A program made the translations under genes and the position numbers. This document shows positions 40,538-48,998 of a stretch of 64,000 nucleotides of DNA, in pieces. The DNA is taken from assembly GCF_900142065.1 (NCBI RefSeq), contig NZ_FSRJ01000005.1:124001-188000 (forward strand). Reading direction: 5' to 3'. This DNA is from Agromyces cerinus subsp. cerinus (GTDB lineage Bacteria; Actinomycetota; Actinomycetes; Actinomycetales; Microbacteriaceae). Below the pieces are notes generated by a model, which saw only the letters and a list, made by a program, of their open reading frames with translations, ran no database searches and was not told the origin of the DNA. Each line of letters opens with the position of its first letter. Positions within the stretch are counted from its first letter, which is position 1.

Positions 40538-40819
40538 CTATGCGTGGTGAGCGGGTCGGTGTCGGGTCCAATTCTCGACGATAGTTACTTGGCGCACATC
40601 ATCATCAGCAGCGTCGATGATCAGCCGAATGTCGTAACCAGCTGAGGTGGGCGTTATCTCCGTGACCACGGCGTCGGGCACATCCGCGAATCGCGACTGC
40701 CCGCCACCCAGCGGCCAGAGTTCCCCACGAGCGGGCGGCGACTCCATCTCGAAGTTCCTTGTGGCGTAAGGGAACTGATCCTCGCCTTTGGTGAACAGAT
40801 CGACCCTAAGTTCTGTCAT
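40538..40819 (-). CDS. Small hypothetical protein
   Basis: A 93-aa protein with an alternating hydrophobic pattern (ELRVDLFTKG, DIRLIIDAADDDVRQVTIVENW), suggesting a small beta-sheet fold. No family is recognised. It is between the epimerase fragment and the epimerase gene, pointing left. It may be an accessory gene of the same hotspot. Confidence 0.5.
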   Translation of the reverse strand: MTELRVDLFTKGEDQFPYATRNFEMESPPARGELWPLGGGQSRFADVPDAVVTEITPTSAGYDIRLIIDAADDDVRQVTIVENWTRHRPAHHA

Positions 40820-41335
40820 GATTTCACAGTGCCCCACGCGTGGAGGGACGACAAGCTTCGATCCCGGATGAGTACCGCAGCACTGGCGCGAAGGTCCATT
40901 CCATAGATTCAAGGCATGACCCAACACCCCCGCACCGCGATCACCGGCGGCACCGGATTCGTCGGACGCCACCTGGCCGAGCGGCTCGGGCCCGAGACAT
41001 CCGTCGTCATCTCTCGACGCACCGGCGTCGACACCAGTGACGTCGACGCGCTGACGCGAGCGTTCGAGGGGTGCGAGGTCGTCGCGCACTGCGCGGGCAT
41101 CAACCGCGAGATCGGCGACCAGACCTACCAGCATGTACACATCGAGGGCACCGCGAACGTGGTCGAGGCGGCCAAGCGCGCCGGGGTGCGCAAGGTCATC
41201 ATGCTGAGCTTCCTGCGGGCGCGGCCCGACTGCGGCTCGCCGTACCACGAGTCGAAATGGGCGGCCGAAGAGCTGATCCGCGACTCGGGCCTCGACTACA
41301 CGATCCTCAAGGCCGGCATGATCTACGGCCGCGGC

Positions 41336-41380
41336 GGGTCTCGAGACGCGCGCTTCGCGCGCTCCTCGACCTGCTGAAGG
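41336..41380 (+). repeat. Palindromic repeat inserted in the epimerase gene
   Basis: GGGTCTCGAGACGC, a GCGCGC-TTC-GCGCGC core and CTCCTCGACC form an imperfect hairpin. Its reading in the gene frame ends with TGA. It looks like a REP-type dispersed element. Confidence 0.7.
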
Positions 41381-41507
41381 CACCACCTCAGCCACACCGT
41401 GCAGACCCTGCCGGTGTTCGCGACCGTCGGCTTCCGCGAGAAGCCCATCCGGCCCATCCCGATCGACGACCTTACCGACATCCTCGTCGCCGCGATCGAC
41501 GGGCGGA

Positions 41508-41537
41508 TGCCGCGCCCTTCGACAGGCTCAGGGAGCA
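41508..41537 (+). repeat. Dispersed CCCTTCGACAGGCTCAGGGA repeat (copy 1)
   Basis: The core 20-mer is at 41515-41534 and a 30-bp context is shared with copy 2. It adds RPSTGSGS in frame within the epimerase 3' half. Confidence 0.85.
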
Positions 41538-41624
41538 CCTATGCCGTCGTCGGCGCCGAGCAGCTCATGCTGTCGAAGGCCGTGCGGCGCGTGGCATCCG
41601 TACTCGGACGCCGCGTGGTCGTGG

Positions 41625-41654
41625 TGCCGCGCCCTTCGACAGGCTCAGGGAACA
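41625..41654 (+). repeat. Dispersed CCCTTCGACAGGCTCAGGGA repeat (copy 2)
   Basis: The core 20-mer is at 41632-41651, identical to copy 1 apart from the flank after GGGA. It adds RPSTGSGN in frame. Two identical insertions within 120 bp suggest an active or gene-conversion-maintained element. Confidence 0.85.
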
Positions 41655-41894
41655 CAACGGCGCAGTTCGCGCTCGCACAGGTGACCGAGTGGACCATGAA
41701 GGTGCCGCTCGTCGCGAAGGCCCAGGTGCGCATGCTCGCCGAGGGCGTGACGGATGCCGCGCCGCCCGCGGCATCCGTGCCCGACGGCCTGAAGCCGCGG
41801 CGCATGTTCACGGCCGAGCAGATTCGGGAGAGTCTGCCCGAGCCGGGGCGGTTCGGGTGGAAGGATCTGCGGGTCAGTCGCTGACGCCGTTCGC

Positions 41895-43091
41895 TCAGGA
41901 CAATCTCTCCGGGCGCGCGCCAAGCCCCACGAACCGGCCCCCGATTCGTGCGAGACGGGGGAACTTTCGCAGCAGCCGAAGGAGCCCAGGCATCGGAGAG
42001 CCGGGCTGGGAGACCGAGAGCAGCGGCCCCTGCGCCGTGCGCTGAATCCTCTGGGTCACCAGGACCGGCCAGGTACGCCGGCGCTGGACCTTGCGGAGGT
42101 CGCGTTCAGTGGGGCGACGGACCTTCAGCACCGGCACGAGATACCGGGCCGTGGCGACGGCGTCCTGAATGGCCAGGTTGATGCCCACGCCGCCGGCCGG
42201 CGACATCGCATGTGCGGCGTCGCCGATGCACAGCAGGCCGTCGGTGTACCACCGGCCAAGCCGTTCCAGGCGCACCTGCAGCAGGTGCACGTCCGATGTC
42301 GTGAGGCCCTCCCGATCGATCGAGTCCGCAAGACCCGGCGAGACCTCGCGGAGGTTCTCGCGCATCCGGAGGAGGTCCTCATCGGTGCCCGACCAGGAGC
42401 CGGCGGGGATCACATAGGCGATCTGGAAGAAGCCCTCACGATCGATCGTGATGACCATCCCCGACCCCGCCTGCATGAAGGGGAAGCTCTCGCCCGGATG
42501 TTTGGACAGACGAAACCACAGCACGTCCATGGCGGCTGCGACGCGGTTCGGCGTCAGACCTGCGTCGGCGCGGACATCGGAGTCGCGCCCGGAGGCGTCG
42601 ACCACGAGGCGGGCGGTGACTTGGACAGGACCGCCGTCGGGAGCGGTCGCCGTGATCCCGATGATGCGGCCATCGGCATCCCGCATGACGGTCTCGGCCG
42701 TGGTCGAACGCAGCAGACGGAAGTCCGGGAGCCGCTCGGCGGCGTCGGCGATCATGTCGAGGAAGTCCCACTGCGGCATGAAGGTCATCACCTTCCGCTG
42801 CGTCGGCAGGTGCGAGAAGTCCGCCAGGGTCACCGCGGTTCCGTGCCAGCTCAGTTGCACGCGGGACATGTCCGAGTGCGGGCGGCGCAAGAGCTCATCC
42901 AGGAGGCCGAGCTCGATCAGCAACTCCTGGGTCGAGGGGTGGATGGTGTCGCCGCGGAAATCGCGGAGGAAGTCCGCGTGCTTCTCGACGACGGTGACGT
43001 CCACACCCCGGCGGGCGAGGAGGAGTCCGAGCATCAGTCCGGCGGGGCCTCCGCCGATGACGACGCAGTCGGTGCGGATGTGCGTGTTCAT
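41895..43091 (-). CDS. FAD-dependent aromatic-ring monooxygenase-like oxidoreductase
   Basis: A 398-aa flavoprotein. The FAD GxGxxG-type motif is VIGGGPAGLMLGLLLARRG near residues 11-28, RGDTIHPSTQELL carries the flavin-contact arginine, and the second FAD motif CIGDAAHAMSPAGGVGINLAIQDA marks the PHBH/UbiH class. Members hydroxylate aromatic compounds or inactivate tetracyclines and rifamycin. It is divergent from a TetR gene 37 bp away. The pair sits 10 bp behind the epimerase end and is followed by a second copy of epimerase 3' DNA, so it looks like an inserted cassette. Confidence 0.87.
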   Translation of the reverse strand: MNTHIRTDCVVIGGGPAGLMLGLLLARRGVDVTVVEKHADFLRDFRGDTIHPSTQELLIELGLLDELLRRPHSDMSRVQLSWHGTAVTLADFSHLPTQRKVMTFMPQWDFLDMIADAAERLPDFRLLRSTTAETVMRDADGRIIGITATAPDGGPVQVTARLVVDASGRDSDVRADAGLTPNRVAAAMDVLWFRLSKHPGESFPFMQAGSGMVITIDREGFFQIAYVIPAGSWSGTDEDLLRMRENLREVSPGLADSIDREGLTTSDVHLLQVRLERLGRWYTDGLLCIGDAAHAMSPAGGVGINLAIQDAVATARYLVPVLKVRRPTERDLRKVQRRRTWPVLVTQRIQRTAQGPLLSVSQPGSPMPGLLRLLRKFPRLARIGGRFVGLGARPERLS

Positions 43092-43128
43092 GGTTCCAGG
43101 ATCTGCCTCGGACTGCCACGATTCGAGA

Positions 43129-43689
43129 GTGGTCAATAAAGGATCCGGACGCCCTCGGGGCACGCCAACGGCGCGAAAGGCGTTGATCGACGCCGCGCAG
43201 CGGCACCTGGAAGCGGGGGACCTCACCGAGATGTCGTCCAGAGATCTCGCGGCGGAGGCGGGAGTGAGCCACACGCTGGTCAATTACCACTTCGGCTCCC
43301 GGGACGCGCTGGTCGCCGCTGCGATCGGCGCCCGAATCGCGCCGCACGACGTCGTCTCCCTCGCGCGCGACGCCACAGGCACGATCCAGACGCCGCGGCT
43401 CGTACAGGGGCTCCTCGCCGTCTGGGAGGACCCGATCCTCGGAGCGAAGCTCGTCGAGACCGCTCGCGAGTATGCCGCTCGCGGCGAGACATCGGGGGCC
43501 ATCGCCGAGTATCTGCAGAACGTCGTCTTCGCGCCTCTGGTGGCGGACTTCGGAGTCGCGCGCGGGCGCCGGATGGTCATGACGATCATCGGATTCATCT
43601 ACGGGCGATACATCCTCCAGGTCCCGACGCTCGCTTCTCTCTCCAAGGAGGAGGTCGGCAAGGAGTTGCTGGCGCTGCTGTCCGCATAA
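43129..43689 (+). CDS. TetR-family regulator of the divergent monooxygenase
   Basis: A 186-aa TetR protein with an N-terminal basic arm GSGRPRGTPTARKALIDAA and the recognition region SSRDLAAEAGVSHTLVNYHFGSRDALVAAAI. GTG 43129 is the likely start; upstream codons in frame are a shadow of the monooxygenase. No ribosome binding site is obvious, so a leaderless message is possible. The 37-bp gap contains CCAC...GTGG half-sites. It probably represses the monooxygenase gene. Confidence 0.82.
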   Translation: MVNKGSGRPRGTPTARKALIDAAQRHLEAGDLTEMSSRDLAAEAGVSHTLVNYHFGSRDALVAAAIGARIAPHDVVSLARDATGTIQTPRLVQGLLAVWEDPILGAKLVETAREYAARGETSGAIAEYLQNVVFAPLVADFGVARGRRMVMTIIGFIYGRYILQVPTLASLSKEEVGKELLALLSA

Positions 43690-43703
43690 GATGCGGAGCT
43701 GAA

Positions 43704-43746
43704 GCAGTTCGCGCTCGCGTAGATGACCGAGTGGACCATGAAGGCG
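43704..43746 (+). pseudogene. Degenerate 3' fragment of the epimerase gene (copy 3)
   Basis: GCAGTTCGCGCTCGC, GACCGAGTGGACCATGAAGG and adjoining bases align with 41662-41704 of the epimerase gene with few changes. It stands alone, 15 bp after the TetR gene. Confidence 0.8.
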
Positions 43747-43811
43747 TGTTTGACCCCACACGCAAAGTTGAGGATAATTCATCTCGTCGGCGCGGCGTAG
43801 GGGAACGCCCA

Positions 43812-44723
43812 ATGCGACACGTGGCCGGTGGGGGGCACATCGTGGTTGCCATGGGGAATGCCGAGGACAGGAACGTATCCGGGCGGACTGAGATCATCAA
43901 GCCAGTCGACGTCAAACCGGTCGTAGACAGCCTGAGTCAATTCGTCGTCACGACGGACAGTGTCGTGGTGACCGTTCGGCTGTCGACGACGCAGCGCGCG
44001 CGGCGCATCGCCATCGATTGGGGGGACGATCAGTACGACACGATCTGGGTGAGACCGGGCCTGCCAGTCGACCTTCACACGCATCCGCAGGATGACCCGC
44101 TGCCCGAGGGCACCTACGAGTTCCGCCACGCATACGAGCTCCCGCAGGGCGGGCTGCCGTTCATGCGCACGTTCCTCGTTCACGTCGAGAACGCCGACGG
44201 CAGTGACGATCTGCGTTTGAAGACCGTGCGCCTCGTACCCAGGTTCAGGGTCATTCAGTACCGCGCCTATCTGTACCTGCTCGAGCCCTGCGATCTCTTC
44301 GACTCGAGCTCCGAGCTGACGATCAAGCAGTCTGTCGCGGGAGAGACCGTCCGTGTCTGGCATTGGGAACCGAACAGTTCCTTCTACCCCGTGAGCACCG
44401 TGCTCGAAGGGAGCCAGTTCGCGGTTGAGTTGACGACCGAGACTGACCTCAACGCGCCCGAGTACACGGAGGATGTCACCGTGAGTTTCCACTTCGACGA
44501 GAGCGACTGGGGACCTGATCAATCGGGTCGCCACTCCAGCACGATCTCGAGGTACGGGCTCCCGGATCGTGCCGGCGAAGACGTCGATGCGATCGTGCAC
44601 GTCGACAAGTCGATCGGCGGAGGTTGCGAGATTCGCCTTCACTACGACCGCGAGGCGACGCTGATTCGGCCGATGCCCTCGTCCGGGTCGGGGTGGCCCG
44701 TCTTCGAAGCAGCCCGCGCCTGA
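43812..44723 (+). CDS. 303-aa hypothetical protein
   Basis: No family is recognised. The sequence is beta-rich and acidic: RRIAIDWGDDQYDTIWVRPG, EGTYEFRHAYELPQGG and LVHVENADG recall PKD-like or immunoglobulin-like strands; the second half RVWHWEPNSSFYPVST, VTVSFHFDESDWGPD also looks like sandwich strands. There is no signal peptide. ATG 43812 has AGGGGA 8 bp upstream; ATG 43851 is an alternative. It precedes a decayed gene by 30 bp and probably once formed an operon with it. Confidence 0.6.
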   Translation: MRHVAGGGHIVVAMGNAEDRNVSGRTEIIKPVDVKPVVDSLSQFVVTTDSVVVTVRLSTTQRARRIAIDWGDDQYDTIWVRPGLPVDLHTHPQDDPLPEGTYEFRHAYELPQGGLPFMRTFLVHVENADGSDDLRLKTVRLVPRFRVIQYRAYLYLLEPCDLFDSSSELTIKQSVAGETVRVWHWEPNSSFYPVSTVLEGSQFAVELTTETDLNAPEYTEDVTVSFHFDESDWGPDQSGRHSSTISRYGLPDRAGEDVDAIVHVDKSIGGGCEIRLHYDREATLIRPMPSSGSGWPVFEAARA

Positions 44724-44753
44724 CTCCCGCACGATGAGGGACAGAGGTGCGCC

Positions 44754-45625
44754 GTGGGAATCGGCGAACTGAAGAACGGCCGGCTGAACCTGGTGATGGT
44801 CGCGCAGCACCAACTCCCCCCGGCGGACTGGGCGCAGTGGCAGCGGGCGATTGCCAAGAGCAGCGAACTCCTCTACGACGCGAGCCAGGGGCAGCTGCAG
44901 GTCGGCGACGTCTACTTCGCCGACGACGGCAACGGCGAAGACACCGCCGACGTGGTCCCTATGCCTCGGGCGACCCCTCCTTCAGTCAGGGCCGGTTCGG
45001 CACCCCTGGTGCAGCGGTGCATCTGCTTCTTGACGTAGGGCATGAGATGCACGTCCGTGCGAGCGCGACACTCGGGCAGACCGTCCCCATCGAGGCGGGT
45101 GCCTCCTACCGCTTGCCGCTGTCCGGCCTGCACGTCACCGCCCGTCTGACCACCCCGAGTGGCGCTCAGATGGCGCTCACGCTGACCGATGTCGACGGCG
45201 ACGGCGAAAGCACCGGTGCGTACCACGGGTCCTTTGCGGCGATGGAGGCCGGCCGGTACCACGGCGTCATCACCATCGAAGGAGGAGCCGACGCGCAGAC
45301 GGCCCTCGGCCTCACACGCTCATTGCATCTGGAGGACGACGTGCCGGTGGATCTCACGTCGGATGCCCCACCGTTCCGCCGCACGATTCCGGTCCAGATC
45401 CTGGTGCGGAGAGAGGGGTCAGAGATCGAGGAGGACGAGCGCGAGAAGAAGGACGCACAGCCCGACGACGAGATTTGGAAGCGTCCGGTGCCGCTGTCGT
45501 CACATGTGCGGGAGCAGGAGCGGGCTCATCCACCTTGCCGATGTGACCATCCGTGGCGTGAACTTCGTAGCCGACGATGTCTGCGGGGTGCGCCCGCTGA
45601 TGTGCGGTACGGGGCTGATCCGTAG
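44754..45625 (+). pseudogene. Frameshifted, internally deleted gene for a large beta-rich (possibly peptidase-like) protein
   Basis: Frame A from GTG 44754 reads LNLVMVAQHQLPPADW, AIAKSSELLYDASQGQLQVGDVYFADDGNGEDTADVV. Sense then continues in another frame from about 44960: YASGDPSFSQGRFGTPGAAVHL, and on into EAGASYRLPLSGLHVTARL, DVDGDGESTGAYHGSF. A third frame near 45510 reads HLADVTIRGVNFVADDVCGV. At least two frameshifts and probably a missing middle make this non-functional. The family resembles large surface proteins with a zincin-like part, which is a weak guess. Confidence 0.65.
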
Positions 45626-45631
45626 GCTTGC

Positions 45632-46318
45632 TCACTCCTCGCGCAACGCCGTCGCGATCGCCTCTCCCAGCACACGCGCGCCCTCCGCCGACGGGTGCAG
45701 CCCGTCGAGACTCATCCCCTCGCCGAACCGCCCGTCGGCGGTGCCGAGGCCAGCAGATGCGTCGACGAACCGCCATCCCTGATCCGTCGCCAGGTCGTGG
45801 AGGCGCTCGTTGTACGCCTCCGCTCCCGCGGGCAACGTATCCATCGGCGGGATCGAGACGACGACGACCTCCTCGATGCCGACGACCTCGACGATGCGGT
45901 CGAGGTTCGCCGCAGAGTCTTCGAACGGGATGCCGAACGCGACGTCATTGGTGCCGGCGAGAAGCACGAGTACGTCCGCATCGACCCGGCCGACCGCGTC
46001 GGCCATCATCGCCGTCGTCGCACCCCACTCCGCCCAGCCACCGGCGAAATCGAAGCCGTCGTCCACGACGTACCTCGTCCACGACGCATCGCCGATGTCG
46101 CCCGCGGCGAAATCGGGGCTGTCGGCGTCGGTGATCGAGTCGCCGACCGCGGCGAACGTGCCGAGAACGGCCAGAGCGGATGCCTCGGGCGAACCGGTGC
46201 CGTCAGCGGGCTCGCGCGCGGAGCATCCGACGATCATGCTCGCGCATGCGAGGCCCATGAAGGCCGCGCCGATCCCCCGCGCAGCCCTGCCGGCTGCCGC
46301 TGTCGCTGCCCCGACCAT
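45632..46318 (-). CDS. SGNH/GDSL-type lipoprotein hydrolase
   Basis: A 228-aa esterase-like protein. The N-terminus GLACASMIVGC gives a lipobox with Cys32. SGNH blocks are clear: block I VGDSIT (Ser61), block III AGTNDV and block V DGLHPSAEG with the catalytic Asp and His. It acts outside the membrane on an ester or acetyl group, perhaps on cell-wall glycans. Convergent with the decayed gene. Confidence 0.85.
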   Translation of the reverse strand: MVGAATAAAGRAARGIGAAFMGLACASMIVGCSAREPADGTGSPEASALAVLGTFAAVGDSITDADSPDFAAGDIGDASWTRYVVDDGFDFAGGWAEWGATTAMMADAVGRVDADVLVLLAGTNDVAFGIPFEDSAANLDRIVEVVGIEEVVVVSIPPMDTLPAGAEAYNERLHDLATDQGWRFVDASAGLGTADGRFGEGMSLDGLHPSAEGARVLGEAIATALREE

Positions 46319-46455
46319 GGGGCCAGTCTAGGAAGTCCGCCCGAAGCCGGCGGGTTCGATCCTCGATGTCGAGACTCGGAGTCCGGGTCAGCACCGACCT
46401 TGATTCAGTGCGGCACACGGATGCCGCGCCGAACAGACTGACCTACCGTGCCGGC

Positions 46456-46848
46456 ATGACCTCTGAATCCGGCGCCCGCAGTGCGCCTGAACAGCCATCC
46501 GCCCGACGTGCGCCAATCCCGCTCTGGGCGCGCATCACGGTGCCCACCGTTGCCTTCGCCGGCGCGGCCGCCCTGATCGCCGGCGTCGTGACAGCCGGCG
46601 CGCAGCCACCTGCGACGGTCGAGTCCGCGTGCCGGTCGGCGATCGAGCACAAGCTTCAATCGCGCGGACACTCCGACGTCGATGTGGGCAGCTCGTTGCA
46701 GGTCGCCGAGGCCGACGGTGCGCAACGCGTGTCGGGCACCGTCATCTCCTCCGATGAATCGGGTCGCGTGCGCCACGCCGCTCTCCGCTGCGTCGTGCGC
46801 GATCAGGGCGAGTCGATGCGGGTCGTCAGCGCGCGCGTGTCTCCGTGA
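46456..46848 (+). CDS. Small membrane-anchored hypothetical protein
   Basis: A 130-aa protein with one helix (WARITVPTVAFAGAAALIAGVVTAG) at about residues 24-48 after a proline- and arginine-rich cytoplasmic leader, and an extracytoplasmic domain with two cysteines (VESACRSAIEH, ALRCVVRD) that may form a disulfide. No named family. ATG 46456 was chosen over an upstream start because homology-like features begin there. Divergent from the SGNH lipoprotein gene. Confidence 0.6.
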   Translation: MTSESGARSAPEQPSARRAPIPLWARITVPTVAFAGAAALIAGVVTAGAQPPATVESACRSAIEHKLQSRGHSDVDVGSSLQVAEADGAQRVSGTVISSDESGRVRHAALRCVVRDQGESMRVVSARVSP

Positions 46849-46929
46849 GCTGATTCGCACGCCTCGATCGCTTCCGATCGAGAAATCCGCGCTCGACCTC
46901 GCACCGCGCCCGGGCGCATCATTGCCTCC

Positions 46930-48282
46930 ATGACGACGCTCAGCCTCTCGGACCGGCTCAAGCTCGATCTCAGGCATCGGCTGCGACCCATGTCGGGCCG
47001 CAATCCGGATGACCCGCATCGCACCGTCACCCCGCTCGAGCTGCTCTACGACCTCACGTACGTCATCGCGTTCGCGGCCGCGGCCGACGAGCTCGCCCAC
47101 GCGCTCTTCATCGGCGAGGTCGGGGCGGGCGTCGGCGCGTACCTCTTCGCCATCTTCGGGGTGTCATGGGCGTGGCTCAACTTCACGTGGTTCTCGTCGG
47201 CCTACGACAACGACGACGCGCTGGTGCGCGTGGCGGTCGTCGTGCAGATGGTCGGGGTCGTGATCTTCATCTTCGGCCTGCCGGTCAGCTTCGAGGATGC
47301 CGCGCACGGAGCGAGTCCGAACAACATGCTGCTCGTGGCGGGCTACATCGTCATGCGGGTGCCGCTGATCGCGCTCTGGCTGCGCGCGGCGCGTGAGGAT
47401 CCGGCGCGTCGCCGGACCTCCATTGCGTATGCGGTCGTGATCGCGGTCGCGCAGGTCGGCTGGCTGCTCACGACCATCCCAGGGATTCCGACGGGCGCGG
47501 TCATCACTGCCCTCGCGGTGCTGGCCACCGCCGAACTCATCGCCCCGCTGGTCATCGAGCGCCGATACGGGCGCGTGCCCTGGAACGCCGGCCACATCGC
47601 CGAGCGGTTCGGCCTGCTCACCCTGATCACCCTCGGCGAGGTCATCGCAGGAACGGTCGCGGCGGTCGGCGCCCTGGTCGGTGAACAGGGATGGTCGGTC
47701 GCGGCCGTCGCGATCGTCGCGGCGGGACTCGTGATCGCCGCCGGACTGTGGTGGGCGTACTACCTCATCCCGTCGAGGACCATCCTGCTGCGATGGCCGG
47801 AACGCATCTGGGGGTGGCGCTACGTGCACCTCCCCCTGTTCGGCGCCATCGCCGCGGTCGGCGCCGGCCTGCACGTCGCCGCCGAGGGCGTCGAGCACCA
47901 GGAGCTCAGCCTGCTGCAGATCACGCTCGCCCTCGCGGTGCCCGTGACCTGCGTGGTCATTCTCGTGTTCCTGATCTGGAGCGTGCTCATGCGCTCGATG
48001 GACTTCACCCACGTACCGCTCTTCCTCAGCAATCTCGTGCCGCTCGTCGCCGCGGTCGTCATCGCTGCCGTCGTGGATGCGGGGGCTCCGATCGACCTGG
48101 AGCCGGGCGGCGACCTCACCGCCCTCGTCACCGTGATCGGGCTGGTGTCGCTCTCCTGCGTCATCGAGGTCGTCGGCCATGAGCTGGTCGGCTACTCGCA
48201 CACGCTTCGCGCCGCGAAACGGCACCTGCTCGAGCCCGAGATCGAGGCGAGGCGGGCGCACCAGAGCTCGATCGACCCCTGA
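46930..48282 (+). CDS. Low temperature requirement protein A (LtrA) family membrane protein
   Basis: A 450-aa protein with about twelve helices. TPLELLYDLTYVIAFAAAADELAH at the start, WAWLNFTWFSSAYDNDD, and AERFGLLTLITLGEVIAGTV are the conserved LtrA signatures. The family is widespread in actinobacteria; its transport or enzymatic role is unknown, the name comes from a Listeria cold-sensitive mutant. It ends 7 bp before the convergent frameshifted gene. Confidence 0.9.
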   Translation: MTTLSLSDRLKLDLRHRLRPMSGRNPDDPHRTVTPLELLYDLTYVIAFAAAADELAHALFIGEVGAGVGAYLFAIFGVSWAWLNFTWFSSAYDNDDALVRVAVVVQMVGVVIFIFGLPVSFEDAAHGASPNNMLLVAGYIVMRVPLIALWLRAAREDPARRRTSIAYAVVIAVAQVGWLLTTIPGIPTGAVITALAVLATAELIAPLVIERRYGRVPWNAGHIAERFGLLTLITLGEVIAGTVAAVGALVGEQGWSVAAVAIVAAGLVIAAGLWWAYYLIPSRTILLRWPERIWGWRYVHLPLFGAIAAVGAGLHVAAEGVEHQELSLLQITLALAVPVTCVVILVFLIWSVLMRSMDFTHVPLFLSNLVPLVAAVVIAAVVDAGAPIDLEPGGDLTALVTVIGLVSLSCVIEVVGHELVGYSHTLRAAKRHLLEPEIEARRAHQSSIDP

Positions 48283-48289
48283 AGCCCGA

Positions 48290-48651
48290 TCACGCGAGGC
48301 GGTCGCGAGCAGCCAGGATCTCATCGGCGAAGCGCGCTGCGCGATAGCAGCGCACCTTCAGCACCGACTCGGGCGTCGTGATCGCGACGATCTTCGTGAA
48401 GAATCCCCAGAGCACCGTCACGTCGGTGATGTGCGCGAGGGGCACGCTGACGTCGAGCTCCCCGACTGCATGAAGCGGTTGGGCCCGTTCGGCGAGAAGC
48501 TCACGGCCTTCGTGGTGAGGGTGACCCAGCCGCCCACCCACAATCCACCCAATGCCGCGCGGAGGATCGGAATCGACGGCACCGTCACGTTGGCCGTCAC
48601 GTCTTCGATCAGCGCGTTGGCGATCTTCCTCTTGAGCACTTGCTCGTGCAT
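48290..48651 (-). pseudogene. Frameshifted gene for a GRAM-like domain protein
   Basis: The frame from ATG 48651 reads KRKIANALIEDVTANVTVPS, LTTKAVSFSPNGPNRFM. After about 48465 sense continues in the next frame: ELDVSVPLAHITDVTVLWGFFTKIVAITTPESVLKVRCYRA, to a stop at 48290. Together they make a coherent 120-aa protein with a GRAM/PH-like strand order. A single base indel separates the parts, either a real lesion or a sequencing error. Confidence 0.65.
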
Positions 48652-48998
48652 ACGGCCATTGTCACGGCGGCCGGTGACCGGGTCCAGAGCACGGGCCCGA
48701 TCGAGGACCGTGGATCCTCGAACGACCACAGGCGGGCATTCGTGCGGCCCGCACTGGGGCAGGCCGCACGGCTCGCCGTCGACCCGGGGAGCCGCGACTC
48801 AGCTGTCGAGTTCGACGTATGCCAGTTCCGCCTCATCGATGAGGGGGAACTGGCATATGGCGATCGCGATACCGACCGGTCGTCGATCGCGAACCCGATC
48901 GTCCCGAGACGAATAAGCCAGACGAGCGTCAGGCGGCGCACGTCAGCGGCGCACGTCTTCCGGCGAGCGTCAGGCCGCGCGGATGACAGCAACCGCCC
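48652..48998. other. Non-coding stretch holding a long palindrome and short direct repeats
   Basis: A 347-bp gap between the frameshifted gene and the sigma-factor gene. It contains the palindromic repeat at 48818 and, near 48930-48980, two copies each of GAGCGTCAGGC and GGCGCACGTC. No gene is seen. Confidence 0.55.
48818..48857. repeat. Dispersed palindromic repeat (copy 1)
   Basis: TATGCCAGTTCC and its perfect complement enclose a second palindrome CCTCATCGATGAGG. The left end TTCGACGTATGCCAGTT is shared exactly with the copy at 56031. Confidence 0.75.

Larger units (their letters stand above)
40916..41884 (+). pseudogene. NAD-dependent epimerase/SDR gene interrupted by a repeat with in-frame stop
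   Basis: The 5' part (40916-41335) encodes an extended SDR with ITGGTGFVG, the CAGINREIGDQTYQHVHIEGTANV region and YHESKWAAEELI as the likely YxxxK helix. After MIYGRG a 45-bp repeat (41336-41380) reads in frame to a TGA at 41375-41377. The same frame then resumes with HHLSHTVQTLPVFATVGFREKP to 41884. The 3' part also carries two in-frame 30-bp repeat insertions. Both halves are otherwise well conserved, so loss is recent or readthrough or reinitiation (ATG-less start region at about 41399) occurs. Homologues are NAD-binding sugar or quinone epimerases of about 290-300 aa. Confidence 0.75.

Noticed and set aside
41336..41380. Insertion sequence end inside the epimerase gene
   Set aside because: No transposase frame and no target duplication visible; the element is 45 bp and palindromic, more like a REP element.
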